64,000 nt of DNA. Origin: Trichosanthes cucumerina. Its lineage: Eukaryota; Streptophyta; Magnoliopsida; Cucurbitales; Cucurbitaceae. Every line of letters starts with the position of its first letter. The first letter of the stretch is position 1. The notes below the pieces were generated by a model that saw only the letters and a list, made by a program, of their open reading frames with translations, did not search any database and was not told where the DNA came from. Of this stretch, positions 47,337 through 59,990 are shown piece after piece. The position numbers were made by a program, and so were the translations under genes. Where the stretch lies: positions 49,131,501 to 49,195,500 of the forward strand of contig CM071835.1 in assembly GCA_036507285.1 (NCBI GenBank), written 5' to 3'.

Positions 47337-50300
47337 GCAGAAAAGAAGAAGGAAGGTAAATATGATTTATTTTGCCTAGAAGCTTGTTTAGTGGATAATG
47401 ATAAAACAACTTGGATACTTGATTCAGGCGCCACTAATCAGGTTTTCTCTTCGTTTCAGGGAATTGATTCCTGGCAGCAGCTACAGCAAGGAGAGATAAC
47501 GCTCCGGGTTGGAAATGGAGAAGTCGTCTCAGCTGTAGCAGTAGGCACAATGAAACTTTATTTTGGCAAGAAATATGTAGTGTTGGGCAATATATTAGTG
47601 ATACCAGGGTTTACTAGAAACCTGATTTCTATTTTTTGCCTTATAGAACAATGTATTTATGTTTCCTTTTCTATGAATAAAGTGTTTATTTTGAAGAAAG
47701 GTTTAGAAATATGTTCAGCTTCATTAGAAAATGGATTGTATGTTTTAAGGCCTAATTCAGTTAAAATGGTTTTGAACACTGAATTATTTAAAACTGCAAA
47801 CGCACAAACTAAGAAACGTAAAATTTCTCATAAAGAAAATGCTCATCTTTGACATCTAAGATTAGGTCACATTAATCTCAATAGGATTGAGAGATTGGTA
47901 AAGAACGGACTTCTAAATGAGTTAGAAGAAAATTCTTTGCCAGTATGTGAATCATGCCTAGAAGGCAAAATGACTAAAAGACCTTTTAGTGGAAAAGGTT
48001 ATAGAGCCAAAGACCCTCTAGACCATATACATTTAGACCTTTGTGGTCCGATGAATGTTAAAGCCAGGGGAGGATATGAATATTTCATCTCTTTTATAGA
48101 TGATTATTCTAGATTTGGGCATATTTACCTAATGCACCACAAGTCTGAAGCACTTGAAAGGTTCAAGGAATTCAAGATTTAAGTTGAAAATCAATTAGGT
48201 AAAACTATTAAAATACTTCGATCGGATCGAGGTAGGGAGTACATGGATTTAAAATTCTAGAACTATATGATAGAACATGGAATTACGTCCCAACTCTCAG
48301 CTCCCGGCACACCACAGCAAAATGGTGTATCGGAAAGGAGAAATAGAACTTTGTTGGACATGGTTCGATCAATGATGAGTTATGCTCATCTCCCTAGTTC
48401 CTTTTGGGGTTACACAGTGGAGACTGCAGTATACATTTTGAATAATGTGCCCTCCAAAAGTGTTTCTGAAACACCTTATGAACTCTGGAAAGGACGTAAA
48501 GGTAGTTTATGTCACTCCAGAATATGGAGTTGTCCGGCACATGTACTTGTGACAAATCCAAAGAAATTGGATTCACGTTCAAAGTTAGGCCTATTCGTAG
48601 GATACCCAAAAGAAACAAGAGGTGGTTTATTCTATGATCCTAAGGAAGATAAGGTTTTTGTGTCGACAAATGCCATTTTCTTGGAGGAGGACCACAAACC
48701 AAAAAGTAAAGTAGTGTTGAGTGAGTTAGACGGAACAATAGCAAAGGTTGCTAATAAGAACACTAGTACGCCAACAAGAGTTGTTGATACTAGTTTGTCT
48801 AGTCCAGAGAGTCCATCTCAAGAGTTGAGTATGCCTCGACGTAGTGGGAGGGTTGTGATACAGCCTGAACGTTACATGGGTTTAGCTGAAACCCAAGTTG
48901 TTATACCAGATGACAACTGCGAGGATCCATTGACTTATAATCAAGCAATGGTTGACAAAGACAAAGACAAATGGGTCATAACCATGGACCAAGAAATGGA
49001 ATCTATGTACTTCAATTCTGTTTGGGATCTTGTAGATAAGCCTGATGGGGTAAAACCTATAGGTTGTAAGTGGATATAAAAGAGAAAACGTGGTGTAGAT
49101 GGCAAGGTGCAAACCTTTAAAGCTAGACTAGTAGCAAAGAGTTATACCCAGGTTGAAAGGGCTGACTATGAGGAAACCTTTTCACCTATTGCTATGGTAA
49201 AGTCTATCCGTATCCTTCTTGCCATTGTCGCATATTATGACTATGAGGTATGGCAAATGGATGTCAAGACAACCTTTTTGAATGGCAATCTTAAGGAAAA
49301 CATCTACATGGACCAACCCAAAGGGTTCATTGAACCAGGACAAGAGTAAAAGGTTTGTAGGCTTAAAAGGTCAATTTATGGACTGAAACAAGCCTCTAGG
49401 TCCTGGAATATAAGGTTTGATGAGGCAATCAGATCTTATGGTTTTAATCAGAATGATGATGAACCTTGTGTCTACAAGAAAATCATCAATAGTTCTGTCG
49501 CATTCCTAATTTTCTATGTGGATGATATCCTACTCATTGGGAATGATGTAGGTTATCTTACTGACATCAAGGAATAGCTAGCTACGCAGTTCCAAATGAA
49601 AGATTTGGATGATGCACAGTTTGTTCTTGAGATCCAGATTGTCCGGAACCGCAAGAATAAAACACTAGCCTTGTCTCAAGCATCTTACATAGACAAAGTG
49701 TTGTCAAGGTTTAAGATGCAAGATTCCAAAAAGGGCTTGTTGCCTTTTAGACATGGAATCCATTTGTCTAAGGAACAGTGTCCTAAGACACCTCAAGGAG
49801 TTGAAGATATGAGACGGATTCCTTATGCATCGGTTGTTGGGAGCCTGATGTACGCCATGCTGTGTACTAGGCTCGACATTTCTTTTGCAGTTGGGATGGT
49901 CAGTAGGTATCAATCCAATCCAGGACTTGAACACTAGACAACGGTTAAAACAATCCTTACGTATCTTTAGAGAACAAGGAAGTACAAGGTTGTGTATGGG
50001 GCTAAGGATTTGATCCTTACAGGATACATAGATTCTGGCTTTCAGACTGATAAAGATTCTCGGAAATCTACATCGAGGTCAGTATTCACTCTTAATGGAG
50101 GAGTTGTAGTATGGCGAAGCGTCAAGCAAGGATGCATCGCAGATTCCAACATGGAGGTCGAATATGTAGCAGCTTGTGAAGCAGCTAAAGAGGTCGTTTG
50201 GTAAAGGAAATTCATGCTGGATTTAGAAGTTGTTCCAAATATGACTTTGCCCATCACATTGCACTACGATAACAGTGGGGCAGTGGCAAATTCGAGGGAA

Positions 50301-50495
50301 CCCCGAAGTCACAAGAGGGAAAAGCACATAGAGCGGAAGTATCATCTCATCCGAGAGATCGTGCATAGAGGAGACATCATTGTCACGAAGATAGCCTCAG
50401 AGCACAAAGTTTCTGATCCTTTTACAAAGGCTCTCACGGCTAAAGTATTTGAGAGTCACCTAGAAAGTCTAGGTTTACAAGTCTTCCCCAACTAG
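47337..50495 (+). pseudogene. copia protease-integrase-reverse transcriptase-RNase H (A element), broken by stops
   Basis: The protease DSGAT is intact (47421-47435, TTWILDSGATNQVFSSF). A TGA at 47850-47852 replaces the Trp before the pre-integrase motif HLRLGHINLN, and CESC lies at about 47946-47957. The integrase DD-E residues are at 48036-48038 (Asp in HLDLCGP), 48225-48227 (SDRGREY) and 48333-48335 (GVSERRNR). Reverse transcriptase has IRILLAIVAYYDYEVWQMDV and YVDD at 49515-49526. RNase H/C-terminal wording DLILTGYIDSGFQTDKDSR and DNSGAVANSREPRSHKREK follows. At least eight further stops interrupt it, near 48180, 48257, 49077, 49327, 49575, 49935, 49967 and 50203. The catalytic residues are kept although the frame is broken, so the damage appears later than the element's active life. 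Confidence 0.88.
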
Positions 50496-50589
50496 GGTAA
50501 GTGAGAGTATTTTGTACAAAGGGTTTAAAAGACCCTAGTTTATTGTATTTGCATTACTCTAATGATATAGTACTCCACAAGCTTTAGGT

Positions 50590-50601
50590 CAAGTGGGAGA
50601 T
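50590..50601 (+). other. polypurine tract of the A element
   Basis: CAAGTGGGAGAT lies directly before TGTTGGG of LTR A4. Confidence 0.8.
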
Positions 50602-51777
50602 TGTTGGGATTTATGACCTTAAACTTGTGTAATTTTTTATCAAAGAAATAAAAGGTTATTTGTTTTGATAGAATTACAATCTTGCTCTATAAATCCAATA
50701 AACTAAGCTCCAAGGTTATAACATATATCTTGATACATCAGTGTAGTGGACACTATTTGGATTGTGTTCAAGAATATAACCTAAATGGTCTATGGTATAA
50801 GAATAAGGTTGGAAACCTCATTCTAGTAACACCATGGATGTGACCCACTTTGTAATTAGTACAAATGAGGTAATCCAACTCATTCATGTAGTTGACATGT
50901 GAGTGGGGGCATCCTGTATGAAGAGTTCATACAAGACCGGACCGCAAATTGTTAGTCTAACTAGTGTAACACCGTTAACAGGATAAGACTAGTAATTTAT
51001 AGATGATCATTAGTGACTCGACCTGAATCCTGAGCAAGTTAAGAACTCCTGCTTATAGAGGTTTGTCCTTAGACTAGTATGAGTGAGAGTGACATGTAGC
51101 CGACTTAATAAGCCGACCTTCTCAGGGACCGAACCTCGTAGGTAGCTGGGAACTTAACTGTTCAAGATGGAATTCACTCATTCCTACACTAAGGAATTAG
51201 ATAGGTTATTCCCTTAAGAACTGACTCCAGGTCTTAAACAACGGGGCCCCGCCCTCTATGAGGGTATGAGTCTATGGAAGGACCGTAGACTTGTTGTTCA
51301 TTAGAGGATCAGTGGTGCTTAAGGAGTAAAGAGGTAATCACAAGGGTAAAACGGTAATTTGACCCAGCCATGATTTCGAACAACCTGTGAAGAGTCGACT
51401 CATGGGTAATGATTATATCAGTGGACACAATATAATCTACAGTGAGAAGAGTGCAGCTACAAGTCTATAGTGGAGTGACTTGTAGTTAATGAATATTGAT
51501 TAACTGGATCAAAGAGTTTGATCGGTTAATCTCATATCATTGGAGCTCATGAACTGTAGGTCCATTAGGTCCCTCTGTTGGCTCAACATGGTAAGATTGA
51601 GGGTATAAAGTTAGGAATGAAATTGAAGTGTGCAATTTCATATATGAGATGTCATATCAATTATATGTGATATAATTGATATAATATATAGTTTTAATGT
51701 GAATTGGATTCACATATTAACTATATACTAAAGAGAGAATGAAAGAGGGATAGGATGGTAATTTCCATTCCCATCTC
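50602..51777 (+). repeat. 3' LTR of the A element (A4), left piece
   Basis: It runs from TGTTGGGATTTATGACC to the target duplication ATCTC (51773-51777), where the C element enters. AT hairpin with 13-bp arms at 51654-51682. Confidence 0.92.
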
Positions 51778-53669
51778 TGTTGGGATTTGTGCCCTAAAAC
51801 TCGTAGTTTGTAATTATGTTCTAATTAATGTAATAAAATATTATTATTTCAATAAAGTGTTATTGTTCGTTATCTACGAGTTTGCCTTTATTTAAACCCT
51901 AAATCCAATAAACTAAACATTCAAGGCTGTTAAATGAATCTTTAACTGAATGTAATGTACATAAAAAGGATCTCGGTTCGAGATACAACCTAAATGGTTT
52001 ATAGTTAGGGGATAAGGTTTGGGTTCCTTACCCTGGTAAAACTATGGATGTGGCCCACTTTGTATTTGATACAAACACTGTGATCCTAACGTGTTCGTGT
52101 AGATGACATGTGAGTGGGGATATCTTATGTAATGAGATTACATAAGACCGGACCACGAAATAGTAACCTCTAACTATAACTCCGTTGACTAATTAGGTTT
52201 CTATTTCACTAAGATGACCTAGACAACTTGATCTCAATCCTGAGCAGGTTACGAACTCCTGTTCGTGAGGGATTGTCCTTTGACTAGTATGAGTGAGAGT
52301 GGCCAGATTCGCCGACTCAATATGCCTACCTTTTTGGGGACAAGACCGAGTGAGCGACTGGGAACTTAACTTAGCAAGATGGAATTCACTCCTTCCCACC
52401 TACTAGGGTAAGTAGAGGAATGTTCCCTTAAGTGGTGTCTCCGGGACTTGAACAAAGGGCCCGACCCTCTCATTGGCCAGAGAGGGACTCTGTTTTTTGG
52501 TAGGACTACAAATAAATTGTTCATTAGAGGAGCACTGATACTTAAGACACAAGATGTAACCTAGGGATAAAACGGTAATTTGACCCAGCTGGTGTTACGA
52601 ACATTCGTGAAGGATTGACTTGCTGTTATTGGTCAATATCCATGGACATAGAAATATATCTGCAGTGAGAAGAGTGCAACTGGGGGACTTTAGTGGAGTG
52701 TTCCCGCAGTTAACGAATGTTGATTGGGAGGTTAAAGAGATTAACCGAGCAATCTTGTATCGTTGGAGCTTCTGATCTGTAGGTCCATTCGGTCCACCTT
52801 CTAGCTCGTAAAGGGTTCTTAGATCATTTGAATTTTAAATGTTCAAATCCGTTAGGGAATAAACTTAATGTATATTGGGTCAATATAATATATAGTTTTG
52901 GAACTATATATTATAAATTTAATGTGGATATGATTCATATTAAATTTCGTGAGAGAATTAAATATTTGAAAGAGTTCAAATATTGAACTCAAGTGTGAAT
53001 GTGATTCATATTTCAAAACTATAGGTTAAAATTTAATGTGCACTGGATGTATTTAATTTAAATTATTTAAATATGATTTAATTTAATAATTAAATTTGAT
53101 TTAATTATATTATTATTATTTTAATAATAAAATGAGGGAACGTGTCATCCAGACACGTTCCCCACTACCCCTCCCCTTCTCCTTATCGACAGTTTAACAG
53201 GGAGAAGGGGGTTGCTCAATTTGATTGATCGATCAATCAGATTGGAACTCACAACAAGAATTCTCTCTCTCTCTCAATCTTCTAATTCCCAAAACCTTCC
53301 AAAAGTTGGAATCCTTCCCACCAAGGAGGATCTAAGTAGAACTCAGAGATATAGAAGGTTCTCCTGTTGGTGGTGTTCTTCTTGGAGAAAAACAGAGAAG
53401 TTCTGCTGTTTTGCTGAAAAGCTAGGAGCAAGGCGTTGCTGGAGAATTGCAAACTACAAAGGTAATAATTTCTTCCTTCTTCCCTTTAGTTTAATAGTTA
53501 AACTCAGTTTGTTTGTATGCAATTAATCCATGCCTAATTAGATCAGAGTTAATTATATGCTTGTTCTGTATTATTTATCAATGTACTGATTTTTGTTTCA
53601 ATTAAAACAATCCAGCATATTAACGATCCCAAACACGTTTCCACTGCTCAAGGAGATCAGTCTCCATCA
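51778..53669 (+). repeat. 5' LTR of the nested C element (C4)
   Basis: 1,892 bp, TGTTGGGATTTGTGCCC to TCTCCATCA. AT hairpin 52884-52915 (TATAATATATAGTT-TTGG-AACTATATATTATA). Perfect 11-bp stem GGGAACGTGTC-ATCCA-GACACGTTCCC (53136-53162). Splice-donor-like ACAAAG|GTAATA near 53461. A 67-bp segment present in C5 (59288-59354) is missing at about 53047. The frame at 53212-53526 is LTR sequence. Confidence 0.93.
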
Positions 53670-53671
53670 AT

Positions 53672-53683
53672 TGGTATCAGAGC
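53672..53683 (+). other. primer binding site of the nested C element
   Basis: TGGTATCAGAGC, perfect. Confidence 0.92.
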
Positions 53684-53970
53684 AATGCTTGATTTGTTTT
53701 GTTTTGAAACAAAATTGCATTGATTTGGTGGGAAATGCATTTGGTTTGATGTAAAACTTGTTTAGGATATTTTTGGCCTTAGTTTACTTCGATTTTGTTC
53801 AAATTGTATGTAAAGGCCCATGGGTTTTTGGGCAAAAAGTACATAATTGAGTCTGTAATTGAGTTACAAGTCGTTCGGGACCAGTTTCATTCAATTTGGT
53901 TGAGATTTGAGGGAGAAATTGAAGAACAAAGCTGTTGTGCTCGAAGAAGAAAGTCTTTGTTGAAGCGGCG

Positions 53971-54175
53971 GCGTTGTAACGCTGTTCATCGGCGTTACTG
54001 CAAATTTGAAGAAACAAGATCACAACGCCAGCGCTCCCTATCGACGCGGGCGCTCAAGGGGTCAGCGGCGTTGCAACACTACCCCTCAGCGTTGCAACGC
54101 CATCCCGGAGCGAGCGCGCATGCGACGGCAAAGCGTTACAGTAACATCGGCATCGCGTTATGTAACGAAGTAGGG
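53971..54175. repeat. decayed cluster of GCGTTGCAACGC palindromes (nested C leader)
   Basis: One perfect copy is at 54089-54100. One-mismatch copies are at 53971-53982 and 54068-54079. More degenerate forms (GCGTTATGTAACG and half sites) are near 53992 and 54154-54167. The cluster starts 299 bp after the start of the PBS. Confidence 0.8.
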
Positions 54176-54939
54176 CATTCCAAAGCAGTGCACACCGGTT
54201 CGGTTGGTTCAGTAGTTTTGGTCCGGTTCGAGCGGTTCAAGGCCGGTTCAGGGTGTTTTTGGGTCGGTTTCATGAAATGAATTAATGTAATTTATTTTTT
54301 TTTGCACTTTAGGGGCCAAATTATTTCGTTTTTACAGTTTTATGTCTTTATGAATGTCATTTAGATTATTCCCACCTTAGGATAAGCATATTCATGCATT
54401 TTATTTATATAAATGTTATATGAATATGGTTAAATGCATGATTAATTTATTTTTCATGAGTAATTAACTGTAATTGTTATGATTAGATTATATGGAAAAT
54501 AAATTGCATGGAGCATGAAATTACTTAGTTTAAAATAAATGTTATTTTGTTTAAGTAATTTTATAATTCAAATAATTGATTTTTTTTTATAATTCCAATT
54601 TGAATATCGATTGTTGGATTTATAATATAATTTCTTTCATAGGTTAATCATTAAAATTTTTAAAAGTTATAAATTAAAGGGGTTTTAGAAACCATAACCT
54701 ATAATAAAGAAATGCATGCAAACATAGGAACTTGGGTTAAAATTTAAATTAGTTTTAAATCGTTTAAAATTAATTTAGACCTAAGTTTTAATTTCTAATA
54801 GGATTAGAAATTAGTCTTACGTAGTATTTTAAATAGTTTAAAATATAGTAGGACTTTAGGACTTTGGTTACAAAGGAACTCTACCGGTGAAGTTTTGTCT
54901 AAGCCTGGGGGTACTTAAGCAGACATTGAGCTCAAAGAG

Positions 54940-57901
54940 AAGAAAGGTAAATTAGATTTACTTGTTCTTGAAACATGTTTAGTGGAAAATAATGATTTGA
55001 CCTGGATACTTGATTCAGGAGCCACTAATCACGTTTGCTCTTCATTTCAGGAAACTAGTTCCTTCAAGGAGCTCGAAGAGGGTGAGATGACGCTCAGGGT
55101 CGGAACGGGAGACGTTGTCTCAGCTCGTGCAGTGGGAGATGCCAAGTTATTTTTCGGAGATAGATTTCTTTTATTGAAAAATCTGTATATAGTTCCTAAG
55201 CTTAAAAGGAACTTAATCTCTATCTCTTGTTTAATAGAACTTGGATATTGTATTTCTTTTTCAATTCATGAAGCGTTCATTTTGAAAAAAGGTGTCAATA
55301 TCTGTTCTGCTAAATTGAAAAATGGCTTGTATGTACTGAAACCAAACAAAACCAAAGCAATTTTAAATCATGAGATGTTTAAGAATGCTGACACTCAAAA
55401 TAAAAGGCAAAGAATTTCTCCAAATAATAATACCTATCTATGGCATCTTAGACATGGTCATATTAATCTCAACCGGATTGAGAGACTCTCTAAGAATGGA
55501 GTTCTAAATAAGTTAGAAGATGATTCTTTACCGCCTTGCGAGTCTTGCTTGGAAGGTAAAATGACCAAGCGACCTTTTACTGGAAAAGGTTACAGAGCCG
55601 TAGAGCCCCTAGAACTTGTGCATTCGGATCTTTGTGGTCCAGTGAATGTCAAAGCTCGAGGAGGGTACGAATACTTCATCTCCTTCATAGATGATTATTC
55701 GAGGTATGGTTATCTATACCTAATTCATCACAAGTCTGAAGCTCTTGAAAAGTTCAAAGAGTATAAGGCTGAAGTAGAGAATGCATTAGGAAAAACTATT
55801 AAAACGCTTCGATCAGAACGAGGAGGAGAGTATATGGATTTGAGATTTCAAGACTATATGATAGAACATGGAATTAAATCTCAACTCTCTGCACCTAATA
55901 CACCACAGCAAAATGGTGAGTAAGAAAGGAGAAATAGAACCTTGTTAGACATGGTTCGTTCTATGATGAGCTATGCTCAATTGCCTGCCTCGTTTTGGGG
56001 ATACGCAGTGAGAGCTCGCATTCAAATCTTGAATAGTGTTCCATCAAAAAGTGTTTCAGAAACACCTTTTGAACTTTGGAAGGGGCGTAAACCTAGTTTA
56101 CAACATTTCAAGATTTTGGGTTGTCCGGCACATGTGCTCGTGAAAAACACAAAGAAACTGGAACCTCGTTCAAGATTGTGTCAATTTGTTGGCTATCCCA
56201 AAGAAACGAGAGGTGGTCTTTTCTACGACCCACAAGAAAACAAGGTGATTGTATCGACAAACGCCACATTCTTGGAGGAAGATCACATGAGGAATCACAA
56301 ACCGCGTAGTAAATTAGTACTAAATGAAGCTACACATGAACCAACAAGAGTTGTTGAACAAGCTGGACCATCATCAAGAGTTGATGGAAGAGCCAGCATC
56401 TCAAGTCAATCTCGTCCTTCTCAATCGTTGGGAATGCCTCGACGTAGTGGGAGGGTTGTTTCCCAACCTGACCGCTACTTGGGTTTAGCTGAAACTCAAG
56501 TTGTCATACCTGATGACGGCGTAGAAGATCCATTGTCTTATAAACAGGCAATGAATGACGTAGACAAGGACCAATGGATCAAAGCCATGGACCTTGAAAT
56601 GGAGTCAATGGACTTCAATTCAAAGATGGGAACTTGTAGACCAACCTGAAGGGGTTAGACCCATAGGGTGTAAATGGATCTATAAGAGAAAGAGAGATGC
56701 AACCGGAAAGGTACAAACCTTAAAGGCTAGCTTGTAGTAAAGGATTTTACCCAAAGGGAAGGAGTTGACTATGAAGAAACTTTTTCCCCTGTTGCTATGC
56801 TGAAGTCTATAAGGATACTCTTGTCCATAGCCACATTTTATGATTATGAAATTTGGCAAATGGACGTCAAGACTGCCTTTTTGAAAGGTAATCTTGACGA
56901 GAGCATCTATATGTCTCAACCCGAAGGGTTCATAGCCCAAAGTTCGGAGCAAAAAGTTTGCAAGCTTAATTGGTCCATTTATGGATTGAAACAAGCGTCA
57001 AGATCTTGGAATATAAGATTTGATACTACGATCAAGTCTTGCGGCTTTGACCAAAACGTTGATGAGTCTTGTGTTTACAAGAGGATCATCAACGACAGAG
57101 TAGCTTTGTTAGTACTTTATGTGGATCATATCCTACTCATTGGGAATGATGTAGGATACCTTACTGACATAAAGAATTGGCTGGCGACCCAATTCCAAAT
57201 GAAAGATTTGGGAAAGGCACAATATGTTCTTGGGATTCAGATGAGTCTTAATGTATGCTATGTTGTGCACGAGGCCGGACATTTGTTATGCAGTGGGAAT
57301 AGTCAGTAGGTACCAGTCCAACCAAGGGTTAGACCACTGGACAACAGTTAAAAATATCCTCAAGTATCTAAGGAGAACGAGGGACTATACGCTTGTGTAT
57401 GGGTCTAAGGATTTGATCCTTACTGGATACACTGATTCTGATTTTCAGACCGATAAGGATTCTCGAAAATCCACATCGGGATCAGTTTTCACCCTTAACG
57501 GGGGAGCTATAGTATGGCGAAGCATCAAGTAAGGATGCATCGCTGACTACACAATGGAGGCTAAGTATGTCGTTGCTTGTGAAGCAGCTAAAGAGGCTGT
57601 TTGGCTAAGGAAATTCCTTACTGATTTAGAAGTTGTTCCAAATATGGAATCTCCCATCACCATATACTGTGACAACAATGGTGCGGTAGCCAATTGCAAG
57701 GAACCTCGCAGCCATAAGCGAGGTAAGCACATCGAGAGGAAGTATCACCTGATACGAGAAATAGTGCAACAAGGAGATGTGACAGTCACGAAGATCGCTT
57801 CGAAGCACAATATTGCTGATCCGTTTACAAAGACTCTCACGGCTAAAGTGTTCGAGAGTCATTTAGAAAGTCTGGGTCTACGAGATATGTACATAAGCTA
57901 A
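54940..57901 (+). pseudogene. copia protease-integrase-reverse transcriptase-RNase H (nested C element), no gag
   Basis: The leader jumps near 54921-54925 straight to the end of the gag-protease spacer (ELKEKKGK), so gag and zinc knuckle are gone. Protease DSGAT is intact (55012-55026). The pre-integrase motif LWHLRHGHINLN and CESCLEGK are intact. The integrase second catalytic Asp is changed (SDRGGEY to SERGGEY, codon 55816-55818), and a TAA at about 55921 follows QQNGE. A frameshift lies near 56625 and stops near 56735. The reverse transcriptase active site is YVDH instead of YVDD (57118-57129). About 195 bp is missing at about 57242. RNase H wording (YTDSDFQTDKDSRKST, DNNGAVANCKEPRSHKRGK) runs to SLGLRDMYIS-stop at 57901. 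Confidence 0.88.
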
Positions 57902-58013
57902 TCTAGGGCAAGTGGGAGATATGTAATGGGGTATATGGATGCCCTAGTTTATTGTATTTTTATTGTTTTATATTATGATGTACCCCACTAGCGTTTTAGT
58001 TCAAGTGGGAGTT

Positions 58014-59985
58014 TGTTGGGATTTATGCCCTAAAACTCGTAGTTTGTAATTATGTTCTAATTAATGTAATAAAGTGTTATTATTTCAATAAAGTGTTATT
58101 GTTTGTTATCTACGAGTTTGCCTTTATTTAAACCCTAAATCCAATAAACTAAACATCCAAGGCTGTTAAATGAATCTTTAACTGAATGTAATGTACATAA
58201 AAAGGATCTTGGTTCGAGATACAACCTAAAGGGTCTATAGTTAGGGGATAAGGTTTGGGTACCTTACCCTAGTAAAACTATGGATGTGGCCCACTTTGTA
58301 TTTGATACAAACACTGTGATCCTAACGTGTTCGTGTAGATGACATGTGAGTGGGGATATCCTATGTAATGAGATTACATAAGACCGGACCACGAAATAGT
58401 AACCTCTAGCTATAACTCCGTTGACAAGTTAGGTTTCTATTTCGCTAGGACGACCTAGGCAACTTGATCTCAATCCTGAGCAAGTTACGAACTCCTGTTC
58501 GCGAGGGATTGTCCTTTGACTAGTATGGGTGAGAGTGGCCAGATTTGCCGACTCAATATGCCTACCTTCTTGGGGACAAGACCGAGTGAGTGGCTGGGAA
58601 CTTAACTTAGCAAGATGGAATTCACTCCTTCCCACCTACTAGGGTAAGTAGAGGAATGTTCCCTTAAGTTGTGTCTTCGAGACTTGAACAAAGGGCCCAA
58701 CCCTCTCATTGGCCCGAGAGGGACTCTGTTTGTTGGTAGGACCACAAACAAATTGTTCATTAGAGGAGCACTGGTACTTAAGGCACAAGATGTAACCTAG
58801 GGGTAAAACGGTAATTTGACCCAGCTGGTGTTACGAACATTCGTGAAGGATTGACTTGCTGTTATTGGTCAATATCCATGGACACAGAAATATATCTGTA
58901 GTGAGAAGAGTGCAGCTGTGGGACTTTAGTGGAGTGTTCCCGCAGTTAACGAATGTTGCTTGAGAGGTTAATGAGATTAACCGAGCAATCTTGTATCGTT
59001 GGAGCTTCTGATCTGTAGGTCCATTCGGTCCACCTTCTAGCTCGTAAAGGGTTCTTAGATCATTTGAATTTTAAATGTTCAAATTTGTTAGGGAATAAAC
59101 TTAATGTATATTGATACAATATAATATATAGTTTTGGAACTATATATTATAAATTTAATGTGGATATCATTCATATTAAATTTCGTGAGAGAATTAAATA
59201 TTTGAAAGAGTTCAAATATTGAACTCATGTGTGAATGTGATTCATATTTCAAAACTATAGGTTAAAATTTAATGTGCACTGGATGTACATTAAAACTATA
59301 GGTTAAAGGGGTAATATAATTAAATGAGATTTAATCCAAATTAAATGTATGATATTTAATTTATATTATTTAAATATGATTTAATTTAATAATTAAATTT
59401 GATTTAATTATATTATTATTATTATTATTATTATTTTAATAATAAAATGAGGGAACGTGTCATCCAGACACGTTCCCCACTACCCCTCCCCTTCTCCCTA
59501 TCGACAATTTAACAGGGAGAAGGGAGTTGCTCAATTTGATTGATCGATCAATCAGATTGGAACTCACAGCAAGAATTCTCTCTCTCTCTCAATCTTCTAA
59601 TTCCCAAAACCTTCCAAAAGTTGGAATCCTTCCCACCAAGGAGGATCTAAGTAGAACTCAGAGATATAGAAGGTTCTCCTGTTGGTGGTGTTCTTCTTGG
59701 AGAAAAACAGAGAAGTTCTGTTGTTTTGCTGAAAAGCTAGGAGCAAGGCGTTGCTGGAGAATTAGAAACTACAAAGGTAATAATTTCTTCCTTCTTCCCT
59801 TTAGTTTAATAGTTAAACTCAGTTTGTTTGTATGCAATTAATCCATGCCTAATTAGATTAGAGTTAATTATATGCTTGTTCTGTATTATTTATCAATGTA
59901 CTGGTTTTTGTTTCAATTAAAACAATCCAGCATATTAACGATCCCAAACACGTTTCCGCTGCTCAAGGAGATCAGAAGTCCATCA
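58014..59985 (+). repeat. 3' LTR of the nested C element (C5)
   Basis: 1,972 bp, preceded by the polypurine tract TCAAGTGGGAGTT. AT hairpin 59120-59151, GGGAACGTGTC/GACACGTTCCC stem 59451-59477, and a second stem CCCTTCTCCCT/AGGGAGAAGGG (59489-59524). An (ATT)n run is four units longer than in C4. The frame at 59527-59841 mirrors that at 53212-53526 and is LTR sequence. Confidence 0.93.
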
Positions 59986-59990
59986 ATCTC

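Larger units (their letters stand above)
51778..59985 (+). mobile_element. complete but gag-less copia element (type C) nested in LTR A4
   Basis: Length 8,208 bp. LTRs are C4 (51778-53669) and C5 (58014-59985), with a PBS, palindromes, pol remnant and polypurine tract between them. It is flanked by the 5-bp target duplication ATCTC (51773-51777 and 59986-59990). Joining the outer sequence restores a normal A LTR. The LTRs are very similar apart from one 67-bp deletion and a triplet-run change. The whole gag is missing. Confidence 0.93.

Noticed and set aside
53212..53841. Frames of 98-106 codons inside C LTRs (28044-28340, 37089-37409, 53212-53526, 59527-59841)
   Set aside because: They lie in LTR sequence upstream of the PBS. 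The similar copies at 53212 and 59527 are the two LTRs of one element, and the frames in C2 and C3 differ in reading and end.
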